Assembly: GCF_001465835.2 (NCBI RefSeq)
Contig: NZ_CP013661.2
Location: forward strand, 1,232,501-1,296,500
Direction: 5' to 3'
Length of the DNA stretch: 64,000 bases
Origin: Planococcus kocurii
GTDB taxonomy: Bacteria; Bacillota; Bacilli; Bacillales_A; Planococcaceae
This document shows positions 38,507 to 46,834 of the stretch, in pieces (the stretch's first letter is position 1; each line of letters begins with the position of its first letter). Below the pieces are notes generated by a model. It saw nothing but the letters and a program-made list of their open reading frames with translations. It did no database searches and was not told the origin of the DNA. The position numbers were made by a program, and so were the translations under genes.

Positions 38507-39634
38507 TTGCGTATTTTCATTTATGTGATTATCTTTTTTTCTTTCTTCGACTTGTTCGCCCAGCTACCTATCATGAGTACGTATGCGGTGTCTTTAGGCG
38601 CTAGTCCTTTTATCGCCGGATTAGCAGTTGGTATGTATTCATTATCGAATACGTTCGGAAATATTATTTCGGGCATTTTTTCCGATCGAAAAGGCCCATT
38701 TGCAATTTTAGTCGTTGGACTCTTGTCGACAAGTACCACATTACTCACCTACTCCTTAATTGATGGGCCCTATAGTTTACTCGCAGTGCGATTTCTGCAC
38801 GGCTTAGCAGCTGGACTTGTAGTTCCCGCGGCCTTCACGTACTTAGCCAATCGAACAGAAACAGCTAAGCGTGGAAAAGGAGCAGCCATATCAGGCGCCT
38901 TTATCGGTTTAGCTGCGATTGTCGGGCCAGCTTACGGCGCTGTCTATACAAGTCGAAACAATGTTCCTGAAACGATGCTTCTAACCGGAACGATGATTTT
39001 CCTTGTTGGCGTAGCGGCCTTTTTAGCCTTGCGTCGAACCGCCGTAACAAAACACAAAACTATCAAAAACTCTGCGTCTTTGATAGATATTCTAAAAAAT
39101 ATCGGATTGATTCGTTCTTTTTCAGGTGCCTTTTTCCTGATGTTCTCACAAGGTGTGCTGGCTTATATGTTGCCACTTAAAGTTGATAGCCTTGGATTCG
39201 ATTCTCAACTTAGCGGCTTGTTGTTGAGCACCTTCGGAATTTCTGCAATCTTAGTATTTCTGCTCCCAACCAACCGAATTTTTGACATCGTTAAACCCAT
39301 TTATACTTTAATCGCTGGATTTACCATCATGGGAGTTTCATTATTCTTTGTAAGTTTGGTGTCAACCGAACTGTTGCTTTATGTGGGTATGTGTTTTTAT
39401 GGACTTGGATTTGCTTTGCTGTTTCCGTCCATCAATTCCATTTTAATCGATTCGACCAGCACTTCGTCTCGCGGAAGATCCTATGGTTACTTTTACGCCT
39501 TTTTCTCCGCTGGTGTCGTTGTCGGTTCTGGTATTACAGGGGCTTTAGCCCTCAATCCCAATCAAGGATTTATTGTCAGTGGCTCTTTATTAGTTGCTTC
39601 TGCTTTACTTAATGTGCTGACTTTAAAGAAATAA
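38507..39634 (+). CDS. MFS transporter
   Basis: 375 residues if started at the TTG at 38507 (MRIFIYVIIFFSFFDLF), six bases after AGGA; a TTG eight codons upstream is also in frame. Twelve membrane segments, with motif A GIFSDRKGPFAILVVG. The substrate is unknown; drug or metabolite export is likely. Confidence 0.85.
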   Translation: MRIFIYVIIFFSFFDLFAQLPIMSTYAVSLGASPFIAGLAVGMYSLSNTFGNIISGIFSDRKGPFAILVVGLLSTSTTLLTYSLIDGPYSLLAVRFLHGLAAGLVVPAAFTYLANRTETAKRGKGAAISGAFIGLAAIVGPAYGAVYTSRNNVPETMLLTGTMIFLVGVAAFLALRRTAVTKHKTIKNSASLIDILKNIGLIRSFSGAFFLMFSQGVLAYMLPLKVDSLGFDSQLSGLLLSTFGISAILVFLLPTNRIFDIVKPIYTLIAGFTIMGVSLFFVSLVSTELLLYVGMCFYGLGFALLFPSINSILIDSTSTSSRGRSYGYFYAFFSAGVVVGSGITGALALNPNQGFIVSGSLLVASALLNVLTLKK

Positions 39635-39642
39635 TCGGTAGT

Positions 39643-39696
39643 AAAAGGGGCTGTCCCAAAAAGTCATGAAACATGACTTTTGGCGACAGCCCTTTT
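39643..39696. terminator. Long hairpin terminator (family member 1)
   Basis: Outer arms GGGCTGTC/GACAGCCC and inner arms AAAAGTCATG/CATGACTTTT with an AAA loop; A tract on the left and T tract on the right. It lies between convergent MFS and YtxH-like genes and resembles hairpins at 45578 and 63822. Confidence 0.85.
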
Positions 39697-39786
39697 GTCT
39701 TTTTGTTGCAAGAACAGCTGGAGAAGATTAGGTATGTTTTCTCCACTAATTTTGGTTTCAGAAACGTACGTGAAAGCCTCTTATCT

Positions 39787-40179
39787 TTATAAATTATCTG
39801 TATTAATTTTGGTTTCTGGAGTAGCTGACTTCGTGTTTTCAGCCTTTTCGCTACCAGCGTCGTTTGATGACAACTTCACATCACTAGTTTCGTTGTCTTT
39901 CTTTTTTTGTTGTTGTTCGTTGTAGTACTGGATGCTTGCGGCTGCTCCACCTTCTGCAACCATTTTTTCTTCTCGATCTTCTGTAGTGTGTGAGACATTA
40001 TCATCATTTGCAGTTGAATGATCGTTTTTGTTCAAATTTTGTGATTCCATGTAAGAATTCACCTTCACTTTCGTATCATTAAAAGCCTTAGTGGCTTTTT
40101 CACGATTTTCAGGATTTTTAAAATATGCATATGCTCCAGCAGCTAAACCTGCTAATAAGAGACCTCTTCCTCTTGCCAT
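39787..40179 (-). CDS. YtxH-like general stress protein
   Basis: 130 residues. An N-terminal Gly/Ala-rich hydrophobic stretch (RGRGLLLAGLAAGAYAYFKNPENREKA) typical of YtxH/Gsp proteins, then a hydrophilic, low-complexity Asn/Asp/Glu/Lys-rich tail. No catalytic motif is visible. It sits behind a likely sigma-B promoter (40220-40245), as ytxH does in B. subtilis. Confidence 0.7.
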   Translation of the reverse strand: MARGRGLLLAGLAAGAYAYFKNPENREKATKAFNDTKVKVNSYMESQNLNKNDHSTANDDNVSHTTEDREEKMVAEGGAAASIQYYNEQQQKKKDNETSDVKLSSNDAGSEKAENTKSATPETKINTDNL

Positions 40180-40219
40180 TTACAGCACTCCTTTATCCGT
40201 TTTTTTCATTACTTACTAT

Positions 40220-40245
40220 TTACCCCGCTTTTCACAAAGCTAATC
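40220..40245 (-). promoter_or_regulatory. Probable sigma-B promoter of the YtxH-like gene
   Basis: On the minus strand GATTAG (40240-40245), 14-base spacer, GGGTAA (40220-40225), about 40 bases before the ATG. Confidence 0.55.
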
Positions 40246-40272
40246 CTAAATTAGATGTCAAAAGTATTACAG

Positions 40273-40719
40273 TTAATTACGCGTCCACTTCATGTCAACG
40301 TGCGGAATTCCATCTTCGTCATAGCTTTCTGAAGTAGGCTGGAATCCAAAAGATTGATAGAACTCTTGCAAGTATACTTGTCCTTGCAATTGAATTGCCT
40401 GCGCCTGCCATTGTTCCGAAATATAGTCGATGCTCTTCTCGATCAATTGTTTGGCTAACCCGCGTCCTCTTGCCTCTTTGTGAACGATAACTCGACCAAT
40501 TGACGGAAACTCATACTTGAGACCAGCCGGAACTAATCGCGCATAGGCCAATATCGCGTCATTTTCACTGTAAAGTAAATGAATAGCTTGCTGGTCTAAA
40601 CCATCTATTTCTGGATAAGGACAGTTTTGTTCAACTACAAATACATCAACTCGCAACTTTAGCACATCATATAATGTGCGTGCTGATAAATCATCAAACT
40701 GATAGATTTTAAAATCCAT
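40273..40719 (-). CDS. ElaA-like GNAT N-acetyltransferase
   Basis: 148 residues. ElaA family: LRVDVFVVEQNCPYPEIDGLD near residue 27, acetyl-CoA motif RVIVHKEARGRGLAKQLI, and YQSFGFQPTSESYDEDGIPHVDM. The substrate is unknown. Confidence 0.88.
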   Translation of the reverse strand: MDFKIYQFDDLSARTLYDVLKLRVDVFVVEQNCPYPEIDGLDQQAIHLLYSENDAILAYARLVPAGLKYEFPSIGRVIVHKEARGRGLAKQLIEKSIDYISEQWQAQAIQLQGQVYLQEFYQSFGFQPTSESYDEDGIPHVDMKWTRN

Positions 40720-40816
40720 ATCTTAATAGTCACCCCTTTACTTCTATTATTCCACATTAGTGGCTATTCACCTTTATTTTTGATATGATTGCAGAAAGAA
40801 TTTCAGAGGTGATTAC

Positions 40817-41308
40817 ATGATTCGTACCGGTACATCTGCAGATATCTCATCTGTTCAAGAGATCGCCAAAGTGAGTTGGAATGATACGTATGCAGGAATC
40901 ATTCCCTCTACTGTTCAAGAAAGTTTTCTCGATAAATCCTATTCTACTCCGATGATGGAGATGCGTTTAAAAAGAACCATTTTATTACTGGCAGAACACG
41001 AAGGGCAGCCTGTCGGTTTTGCCAACTTCACGAAAGTCGATGAGGATGGCGATGCTGAGCTAATCGCTATTTACATGAAACCAGAATTTCAACGTTCCGG
41101 TTACGGTAAGCAATTATTTGACAGTGGCTTAAGTCATCTTACCAATGGCCATCAGTTATTTGTCTACGTTGAAAGTGAAAATACAAAGGGTCGCAACTTC
41201 TATGAAACGAACGGCTTTAAGTTTTTGGAGGAATTCGAAGAATTATTCGAAGGACATCCTTTGCAAACTGCCAAATACGTTTACTACTTAAAAACAGCCG
41301 CCTTGTAG
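40817..41308 (+). CDS. GNAT family N-acetyltransferase
   Basis: 163 residues. Motif A IYMKPEFQRSGYGKQLFDSG and motif B NFYETNGFKFLEEFEE. The N-terminus (SWNDTYAGIIP) is typical of GNATs of the YvbK/PaiA kind. PaiA-like polyamine acetylation is possible, but not shown by the sequence. Confidence 0.85.
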   Translation: MIRTGTSADISSVQEIAKVSWNDTYAGIIPSTVQESFLDKSYSTPMMEMRLKRTILLLAEHEGQPVGFANFTKVDEDGDAELIAIYMKPEFQRSGYGKQLFDSGLSHLTNGHQLFVYVESENTKGRNFYETNGFKFLEEFEELFEGHPLQTAKYVYYLKTAAL

Positions 41309-41323
41309 AGGTGGCTGTTTTTA
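41291..41323 (+). terminator. Terminator after the 40817 GNAT gene
   Basis: Stem AAAACAGCC/GGCTGTTTTT overlapping the stop codon. Confidence 0.82.
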
Positions 41324-41334
41324 TAAATTCAATA

Positions 41335-41374
41335 AAAAAGACGTTCAGGCGATTTCAGCCTGAACGTCTTTTTT
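41335..41374. terminator. Bidirectional terminator at 41.35 kb
   Basis: Stem AAGACGTTCAGGC/GCCTGAACGTCTT with A and T tracts; chiefly serves the minus-strand membrane gene. Confidence 0.9.
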
Positions 41375-41389
41375 ATTTGTGGAACACTC

Positions 41390-41947
41390 CTATAGCGGAC
41401 GGTAAGGGGTGTCATCATCATTACGTATTTTTGTATCGTCGTTACGTAATGAATCTTCTTTGCGGTGCAACTGATCTTCTTGGTATTTAAAATCATCACC
41501 ACGTAAATTCTGATTTGACTCTATCCGAGGTTTTCGGACAAAACACATAATGGCAGCGATGTAAAACAGAATAGACGTTAATGACAACAATCCTGCAAAC
41601 AATCCTGCAATAATAAAGAATACGCCAGCAATCGATGCTTTCCCTTTTTTACGAAGATTGATTAGCGCCACAATCGCCAAAATTGTACTTAGCGCCAATA
41701 ATGCAATCGTTACCCATCCCACAACATTAAAACCTGAAGACATCATATCTAGCATTAACTGTACATCCTCTGGATTTGTTATTGTCGGATCTGCTAACAT
41801 TTCCTCCTCCATGAATTGTCGCATCTCTGGCATAGTCGAATAACTGACCATCGCAAAACCGATTAAAGCCATTGCTAAAATGTTAAAAACAATTCCAATA
41901 ATACCTAATACTTTCTCACCCGCTCGATTCACGGTGTTCTGAATCAT
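41390..41947 (-). CDS. DUF4064-like membrane protein
   Basis: 185 residues from the ATG at 41947, with GAGGTG six bases upstream. Four membrane segments: LGIIGIVFNILAMALIGF, VGWVTIALLALSTILAIVALI, IAGVFFIIAGLFAGLL and SILFYIAAIMCFV; the C-terminal tail is hydrophilic with repeated RxDD motifs (LRGDDFK, LRNDDTK, IRNDDDT). Function unknown. Confidence 0.75.
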   Translation of the reverse strand: MIQNTVNRAGEKVLGIIGIVFNILAMALIGFAMVSYSTMPEMRQFMEEEMLADPTITNPEDVQLMLDMMSSGFNVVGWVTIALLALSTILAIVALINLRKKGKASIAGVFFIIAGLFAGLLSLTSILFYIAAIMCFVRKPRIESNQNLRGDDFKYQEDQLHRKEDSLRNDDTKIRNDDDTPYRPL

Positions 41948-42050
41948 GCGATTCACCTCTTTCTTTTGAGTTCTTAAGCTAGTATACGTAATAATTGCAG
42001 AGTTTAGTTGCTTACTTTATGCTTTTCCCTTAATTAAATTAATAAAACCT

Positions 42051-42075
42051 GTTTAAACAGCTCTCTTCTGGGTAT
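42051..42075 (+). promoter_or_regulatory. Consensus sigma-B promoter
   Basis: GTTTAA (42051-42056), 13-base spacer, GGGTAT (42070-42075): an exact match to the sigma-B consensus, 38 bases before a 32-codon gene. Confidence 0.88.
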
Positions 42076-42112
42076 TTTATTAATAACAAAGATTTGAAAG
42101 GAGTTCTAAAAA

Positions 42113-42211
42113 ATGGAAAAAAATCTAATTTTTAGTCAAGCAGATTTCATGTACGGAGTTGGTGGAGCATCAGTCTTGACAGCCATCGTTCTTTTTATAA
42201 CCAGCATTTAA
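42113..42211 (+). CDS. Small single-span membrane protein (32 aa)
   Basis: AAAGGAG is nine bases before the ATG. The peptide MEKNLIFSQADFMYGVGGAS... has a hydrophobic C-terminal segment (VLTAIVLFITSI) likely to span the membrane. The perfect sigma-B promoter upstream and the terminator at 42253 frame a very short stress transcript. I do not recognise the family. Confidence 0.7.
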   Translation: MEKNLIFSQADFMYGVGGASVLTAIVLFITSI

Positions 42212-42220
42212 ATGGAGGTA

Positions 42221-42274
42221 ATGAATGGAAAACTACATAGCAGACTATTAACAAAAAGCAATCCACTCAATTGA
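42221..42274 (+). CDS. Possible 17-codon peptide after the 32-aa gene
   Basis: GGAGG precedes ATG codons at 42221 (17 codons, MNGKLHSRLLTKSNPLN) and 42225 (8 codons, another frame). Spacing favours the second ATG (six bases). Both are on the sigma-B transcript; the longer frame runs into the terminator stem. Translation is not assured. Confidence 0.25.
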   Translation: MNGKLHSRLLTKSNPLN

Positions 42275-42290
42275 AAGAGGATTGCTTTTT
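42253..42290 (+). terminator. Terminator of the 42.1-kb stress transcript
   Basis: Stem AAAAAGCAATCC/GGATTGCTTTTT with a loop of about 13 bases. Confidence 0.85.
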
Positions 42291-42335
42291 GTATGCCTTT
42301 TTGTTGGTATAGCTAATAGAACAGGGTATAAATTT

Positions 42336-42617
42336 CTATATTTTCACATCCTCGTATTCTTTGTAACGATCAAAAGCAGTTACTGCATAAGAACACACGG
42401 GCTCTACTTTAAAATTATTTTTACGAGCAAAGTTCACCGCCTGGTCTAATAATTTTTTAGCCAGACCTTTGTTGCGCATTGATTCATCGACAAAAGTATG
42501 TTCAATCACCATCACGTCAGCTAACTTCGTCCACGCAATCTCTGCTTTCATAATGCCTTCTACTTCCAGACGGTAAGCAAATTCATCACTGCCTAATTCA
42601 ACCAATTTAAAATCCAT
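42336..42617 (-). CDS. YjdJ-type small N-acetyltransferase
   Basis: 93 residues. Members of the YjdJ/Gcn5-like small GNAT family show VIEHTFVDESMRNKGLAKKLLDQAV and the C-terminal CSYAVTAFDRYKEYEDV. Function unknown. Confidence 0.85.
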   Translation of the reverse strand: MDFKLVELGSDEFAYRLEVEGIMKAEIAWTKLADVMVIEHTFVDESMRNKGLAKKLLDQAVNFARKNNFKVEPVCSYAVTAFDRYKEYEDVKI

Positions 42618-42983
42618 TTTTCAGTCTCCTCCTATTCACTAATTCCTCTTCAACAGATAAAAACACGTCAATTTCAATATGTTCTGTTACTAAAATATCG
42701 AAATTTACGAACGTTTGTTTATATGTATTTCGCCAAGCAGACCTTCATCTCCTGTTAAAAACACCTAAATAGCTTGCTCTTCTTTACAGAGTAGCTATTC
42801 TTTGATTTTTTCACTTACGTTAGAAATCCAAATTAACGGCATGTACCCCGATTTATGAAATTGTTCTTATCTCGAATTCAAGATAACAAACTTATCCTAT
42901 CATTCACTTTTATTTCCTGCAAACCATTTGATTCAACAAAAAAAACAGACACATTCTCGAAAGGAGAGTATGTCTGCTTCAAA
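42618..42983. other. Gene-free stretch with an orphan hairpin
   Basis: 366 bases without a credible gene. It holds the promoter side of the YjdJ-like gene, the ypuA terminator (42937-42980) and a hairpin with arms AATAGCT (42768-42774) and AGCTATT (42793-42799) plus inner CTCT/AGAG. I see no gene to explain the hairpin. Confidence 0.5.
42937..42980 (-). terminator. Terminator after the DUF1002 gene
   Basis: Minus-strand stem CAGACATACTCTC/GAGAATGTGTCTG followed by T tract. Confidence 0.85.
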
Positions 42984-43871
42984 TTAGTTTATCCAACCGC
43001 TAACTGTATCGGCTATTTTTTTAAAGAAAGATTTCACACTTTCCCAGAAGCCTTCGTCATTAACGATTGTCGTAAGCTTATCCTCAATCGTCTTACTCAA
43101 GTCTTCCAATTGCGTTGACCACTTTGAAAAGTCAATATCCAATTGACGAATGCGATCCATCAAATCTACTAATAATTGACGGTCTTCCGGACTCAACTCA
43201 ATTTGAAGTTTGCTCAATTGTTCTTCAACAATTTGTTCTACTTCTTCGCGTGATGCAGGATTTTTTTCAGCAATTTGTTTTTTGATTTCAGTTAATAACT
43301 CACTGACTTTAGCATCTTCTATCCCGCCATCTGCAAGTTCAGTTGCCACAGTTAACTCATCATTGGCGACGTCTGTCCGTTCTGGATCCAACTTTTCACC
43401 ATTCACTTCATAGGCTTTGTAGATTCCAACAAGTGCCGAATGGCCAGTTACCGCTTTTGGTGCCGCAACTTCTACTGTAGCGTTTTCGATACCCGCTGTC
43501 AGCATAGCATTTCCATACATTTCAGAAGTCACTTGTGTGATGTTTTCTGGTGTCACGATGTTAATGACTAATCCTGCGCCTTCATCTTTACGAGTAATTT
43601 TAGCAGATGAATACATATTGGCACGGGAATCTCCGTCTTTAATGTACTTGATCAAATCTTCACCGGTCACTTCAATTTCTTCTACGTCTACTTCTTCTGC
43701 GACATCTAGGCTGTCAGCTACAGATGCTTTTTCATCAGCTGATAAATTCCCTCCATAGACGACGATTGGCAGACCAAATTTCTCGTTAATGCCGACATTT
43801 GCCGAACTGTATGACGGCAATACGACAGACAGTGTAAACAGTAATGCTATGACAGTCATTATTTTTTTCAT
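42984..43871 (-). CDS. YpuA-like secreted protein (DUF1002)
   Basis: 295 residues. Signal peptide (MKKIMTVIALLFTLSVVLPSYSSA, cleavage near residue 24), then the DUF1002 domain with GLPIVVYGGNLSADEKASV, VNIVTPENITQVT and NATVEVAAPKAVTGHSALVG. The C-terminal third is helical and charged. Family function unknown; probably exported. Confidence 0.85.
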   Translation of the reverse strand: MKKIMTVIALLFTLSVVLPSYSSANVGINEKFGLPIVVYGGNLSADEKASVADSLDVAEEVDVEEIEVTGEDLIKYIKDGDSRANMYSSAKITRKDEGAGLVINIVTPENITQVTSEMYGNAMLTAGIENATVEVAAPKAVTGHSALVGIYKAYEVNGEKLDPERTDVANDELTVATELADGGIEDAKVSELLTEIKKQIAEKNPASREEVEQIVEEQLSKLQIELSPEDRQLLVDLMDRIRQLDIDFSKWSTQLEDLSKTIEDKLTTIVNDEGFWESVKSFFKKIADTVSGWIN

Positions 43872-43924
43872 GTTAACTTGCCCCTTTCTTCAAATTAATA
43901 CGAAATTAACTTGAAAAGGTTCCT

Positions 43925-44785
43925 TTACTTAGTTGACTTAGTCCATCCTTCTTCTTGGATGATCTGCCGATTTTTATACAATTTACCAATAGCACGCTTA
44001 AAAGCAGCTTTGCTCATGCCGAAAATTTCTTGAATTTCGTCTGGAGAAGACTTGTCGGTAAATGGCATTTGTCCGCCTGACTCTTCTAGATAACGCATAA
44101 TTTGTTCAGAATCGTCCAGTAAGCGTTCTTGTTTGCGCGGCAATAAAGAACCATTCAATGTTCCATCATCTTTTACGCCAATAATACGAACTGTTTTTTC
44201 TTCTCCTAAACGCGGCTCTTCTTGACGTTCAGTTTCATGGATGAAAATTCGGTGCATATCAGGTACAGATAGCATAAACGTACCGACTGGCAATAATCGA
44301 TAAGCACGTGCCTGTAAATTTTGGTTGAAAACTGTTTCCGGAGCTGGTTGCATCAATTCTAGTACTTTTTCTTCGGTTGCTAGACGTCCGTACAAATCAC
44401 CGTGACGATCTGTTCGAAGTGTCATAAAAATATGATCACCTTGTTTTGGCCACAACTCCAAAATTTGTGGAAGGTCCGCAGGCAACAAATACACTTCACG
44501 TGTCGTGCCAATATCCACTACTGCACCTTCACGCTGAGATACTTTTAATACTTTAGCCCAGCCATACTCACTTGGCAGAATATGCGGAATCATCGGAGTT
44601 GCTGAAACGCCACCTTGTCGATTGCGGTAAAGAAAAACTTCAATTTCTTCTCCAATTTCCTGGCCTTCTTCTATTTCTGATTCGTTCATCATTACTTCAT
44701 CGCCTGAGCCATCTGATAAAATCCATTGCGATGTCGAACGATCTTTCACTTGTAGTAATGCTTTTAATCCTGGGTGTAACGCCAT
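43925..44785 (-). CDS. cvfB: CvfB/YitL, S1-domain RNA-binding protein
   Basis: 286 residues. Several S1-like beta-barrel repeats (EYGWAKVLKVSQREGAVVDIGTTREVYLL; PKQGDHIFMTLRTDRHGDLYGRL) and a C-terminal winged helix (SPDEIQEIFGMSKAAFKRAIGKLYKNRQI). S. aureus CvfB binds RNA and affects virulence gene expression. Confidence 0.93.
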   Translation of the reverse strand: MALHPGLKALLQVKDRSTSQWILSDGSGDEVMMNESEIEEGQEIGEEIEVFLYRNRQGGVSATPMIPHILPSEYGWAKVLKVSQREGAVVDIGTTREVYLLPADLPQILELWPKQGDHIFMTLRTDRHGDLYGRLATEEKVLELMQPAPETVFNQNLQARAYRLLPVGTFMLSVPDMHRIFIHETERQEEPRLGEEKTVRIIGVKDDGTLNGSLLPRKQERLLDDSEQIMRYLEESGGQMPFTDKSSPDEIQEIFGMSKAAFKRAIGKLYKNRQIIQEEGWTKSTK

Positions 44786-44797
44786 AATTAGCTCCTC

Positions 44798-45229
44798 CTA
44801 TTTCTGTTCACTATCTTTTCCTTCTTTTTTTAACTGTTCCAGTTTGTCCCTAAAATCCGGGCTTTCTTCAAGTAGTTGGACCAAATCGGTAATCCGATCG
44901 ATTGAATTCCAGCTCAAGTGGTGTTCAATGCCTTCAACATCTTCATAGATTCGTTCTTCATCTACACCGATCAATTGGAGAAATTGCTCGAGCAAGCCAT
45001 GTCGTTCCAATAACCGTTTGCCAAGTTTCTGGCCTCTAGGCGTTAACACAAGGCCTCTATAGCGTTCGTATATCAAGTAGCCATCTTTATCCAGCTTCTG
45101 TACCATCTTAGTTACAGATGAAGGTAACACGGATAAGGCCTCCGCGATATCCGATACACGCGCATAGCCTTTTTGCTCAATTAAAGAATAAATGATTTCA
45201 ATGTGGTCTTCCATACTTGGAGTAGGCAA
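44798..45229 (-). CDS. mntR: MntR, manganese-responsive repressor (DtxR family)
   Basis: 143 residues from a TTG at 45229 ([14 protein letters not shown]), eight bases after GGGAGG. With this start all B. subtilis MntR metal ligands fall at the same numbers: Asp8, Glu11, His77, Glu99, Glu102, His103. It represses manganese uptake genes; none lie in the window. It is followed after 12 bases by cvfB. Confidence 0.95.
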   Translation of the reverse strand: MPTPSMEDHIEIIYSLIEQKGYARVSDIAEALSVLPSSVTKMVQKLDKDGYLIYERYRGLVLTPRGQKLGKRLLERHGLLEQFLQLIGVDEERIYEDVEGIEHHLSWNSIDRITDLVQLLEESPDFRDKLEQLKKEGKDSEQK

Positions 45230-45329
45230 AATTCTTTCCTCCCTCACGTAGCTATGTTCAGTTTACTATACCGCCATCATTGAAACAACTGGACTGAGTT
45301 CACCGTAAAACGATTCATTTTTCAGAAAG

Positions 45330-45355
45330 GTTTAAGGCAATTATCTTAGGGGTAA
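45330..45355 (+). promoter_or_regulatory. Sigma-B promoter of the 51-aa membrane protein gene
   Basis: GTTTAA (45330-45335), 14-base spacer, GGGTAA (45350-45355), 47 bases before the ATG. Confidence 0.72.
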
Positions 45356-45401
45356 TTACTTAGTATAATAAATATTAAGTAGAAAGGTTAGGTGAAAAAA
45401 A

Positions 45402-45557
45402 ATGGCACGTATTCTTTGGATTATTCTTGCAGTTATTATTGTAGTATGGCTTATCGGATTCTTAATGCAAGTTGGTGGCGGACTCATACACATTCTTTTA
45501 GTTATTGCTGCAATCATTCTAGTTATCAACTTAATTACCGGACGTAAGGGCTTATAA
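45402..45557 (+). CDS. Lmo0937-family small membrane protein
   Basis: 51 residues, MARILWIILAVIIVVWLIGF with two hydrophobic spans (4-21, 30-46) and an ITGRKGL tail, the lmo0937-type pattern. Proteins of this type occur in several Bacillales stress regulons; function unknown. It is an isolated gene between a sigma-B promoter and a terminator. Confidence 0.8.
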   Translation: MARILWIILAVIIVVWLIGFLMQVGGGLIHILLVIAAIILVINLITGRKGL

Positions 45558-45577
45558 CCGCCTTATTTATCACAAAC

Positions 45578-45631
45578 AAAAGAGTTGTCTCAAAAGTCAT
45601 CTTACCTGACTTTTGGTGGCAACTCTTTTTT
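45578..45631. terminator. Long hairpin terminator (family member 2)
   Basis: Outer arms AAAAGAGTTG/CAACTCTTTT and inner CAAAAGTCA/TGACTTTTG with a TCTTACC-type loop. Convergent genes flank it. Confidence 0.85.
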
Positions 45632-45649
45632 GTTTATTCGTCTAATAGC

Positions 45650-45690
45650 AAAAGCAGGGGGAGAGAACATTCTCCTTACCTGCTTTTTTA
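45650..45690 (-). terminator. Terminator after the tandem GNAT gene
   Basis: Minus-strand stem AGCAGG/CCTGCT with inner GGAGA/TCTCC, then TTTTG. Confidence 0.75.
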
Positions 45691-45694
45691 AAGC

Positions 45695-46813
45695 TTATTG
45701 GCGGATTTTAGCATAAACACACGTATCGCGAAGCTTGTTTCCTACACGGGAAATCGTATCGTTGCGCAAAATGCCTTCTAATTCGAAATTTAACCGGTGT
45801 GCTACTGCACGGCTTCGAACATTGTCAGGATCACAGCGAATTTCGACACGATTAGCGCCCAGTTCCTCAAAAGCAAATCGCGTAATGCGCTCTACTGCCT
45901 CTGTAACAAACCCTTTCCCCTCAAAACGGCTATCGACCCAATAGCCAATTTCAAATTTCCGCACTTCCCAGTCAATCCGGTGAAGTCCCGTAGAACCAAT
46001 AAATTGCCCAGTTTCCTTCAAGAAAAAATGCAATCGCAAATCTTTACGCAATTTAAAATCTGCGGCAGCTTCAATTAACGTTGCTTCGGTTTGTGCCAGG
46101 TCGGGCTTTTGTTGCGCAAATGGCAACCAAGGTCGGAATGCTTCTAGAGAGTGCATAACAGCTTCGTAACTAGCTTGTGCATCTTCTCTTCTAGGTGCCC
46201 GTATTAGCAATCGCTCCGACTCAAACTCGTCAGGAAAATCGAGTAGGACCGGATTGAAAGGTGATTCTTGCGTCTCGATTACGGTATCGTCCCACAAGAC
46301 CGGCGTGGTAATTCCTGCCTGCCAGTCTTCACGGGTCATGCCATAGGTCACTGCATCGTAGTAGCGGTTTTCCCGTGGAGAAAACCACGCTTGCCGCAAA
46401 TGAGCTTCTTTGACAAAGCCTGTTCGTTCAAAAGCTTTACGCATCGCAAAATTATCGTGGCGCGTATTACCTTCTAGACGAATTTTCTTTTCTGATAATG
46501 AAAAAACAAAATCTGCAATCATTTTTAATGCTTTTGGACCATAGCCCTTGTTACGGTAAGGATCCGCAATTCGCAAATCAAAAAGGGGAATGTCGTCTTG
46601 CAAATCAAATATTTTCACTAAGCCGACTTGTTGGTTTTCTTCGTCTTCAATCCAAAACGTCGTTACTTGATCTGACTTATAACCGCCTTCTTCAATTGTT
46701 TTTTCAATCAAAGCCCGGACTGGATGTTCATGACCATGAAAAGGCCACGAATTTGTTGTCATAAAATGAATTAGCTGTTCCTGCTCTTCCATTGTCCACT
46801 CTGTTAACTTCAA
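45695..46813 (-). CDS. Tandem GNAT acetyltransferase (RimJ/RimL type C-terminal domain)
   Basis: 372 residues, TTG start at 46813 seven bases after GGAGG. Residues 1-170 are one GNAT (LRIADPYRNKGYGPKALKMIADFVF; AFERTGFVKEAHLRQAWF). Residues 195-372 are a second, RimL-like GNAT (SERLLIRAPRREDAQASYEAV; GYWVDSRFEGKGFVTEAVERI; HRLNFELEGILRNDTI). Two full domains joined by a linker are unusual. Substrates unknown. Confidence 0.88.
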   Translation of the reverse strand: MKLTEWTMEEQEQLIHFMTTNSWPFHGHEHPVRALIEKTIEEGGYKSDQVTTFWIEDEENQQVGLVKIFDLQDDIPLFDLRIADPYRNKGYGPKALKMIADFVFSLSEKKIRLEGNTRHDNFAMRKAFERTGFVKEAHLRQAWFSPRENRYYDAVTYGMTREDWQAGITTPVLWDDTVIETQESPFNPVLLDFPDEFESERLLIRAPRREDAQASYEAVMHSLEAFRPWLPFAQQKPDLAQTEATLIEAAADFKLRKDLRLHFFLKETGQFIGSTGLHRIDWEVRKFEIGYWVDSRFEGKGFVTEAVERITRFAFEELGANRVEIRCDPDNVRSRAVAHRLNFELEGILRNDTISRVGNKLRDTCVYAKIRQ

Positions 46814-46834
46814 TACAAAACCTCCAAACGTACC

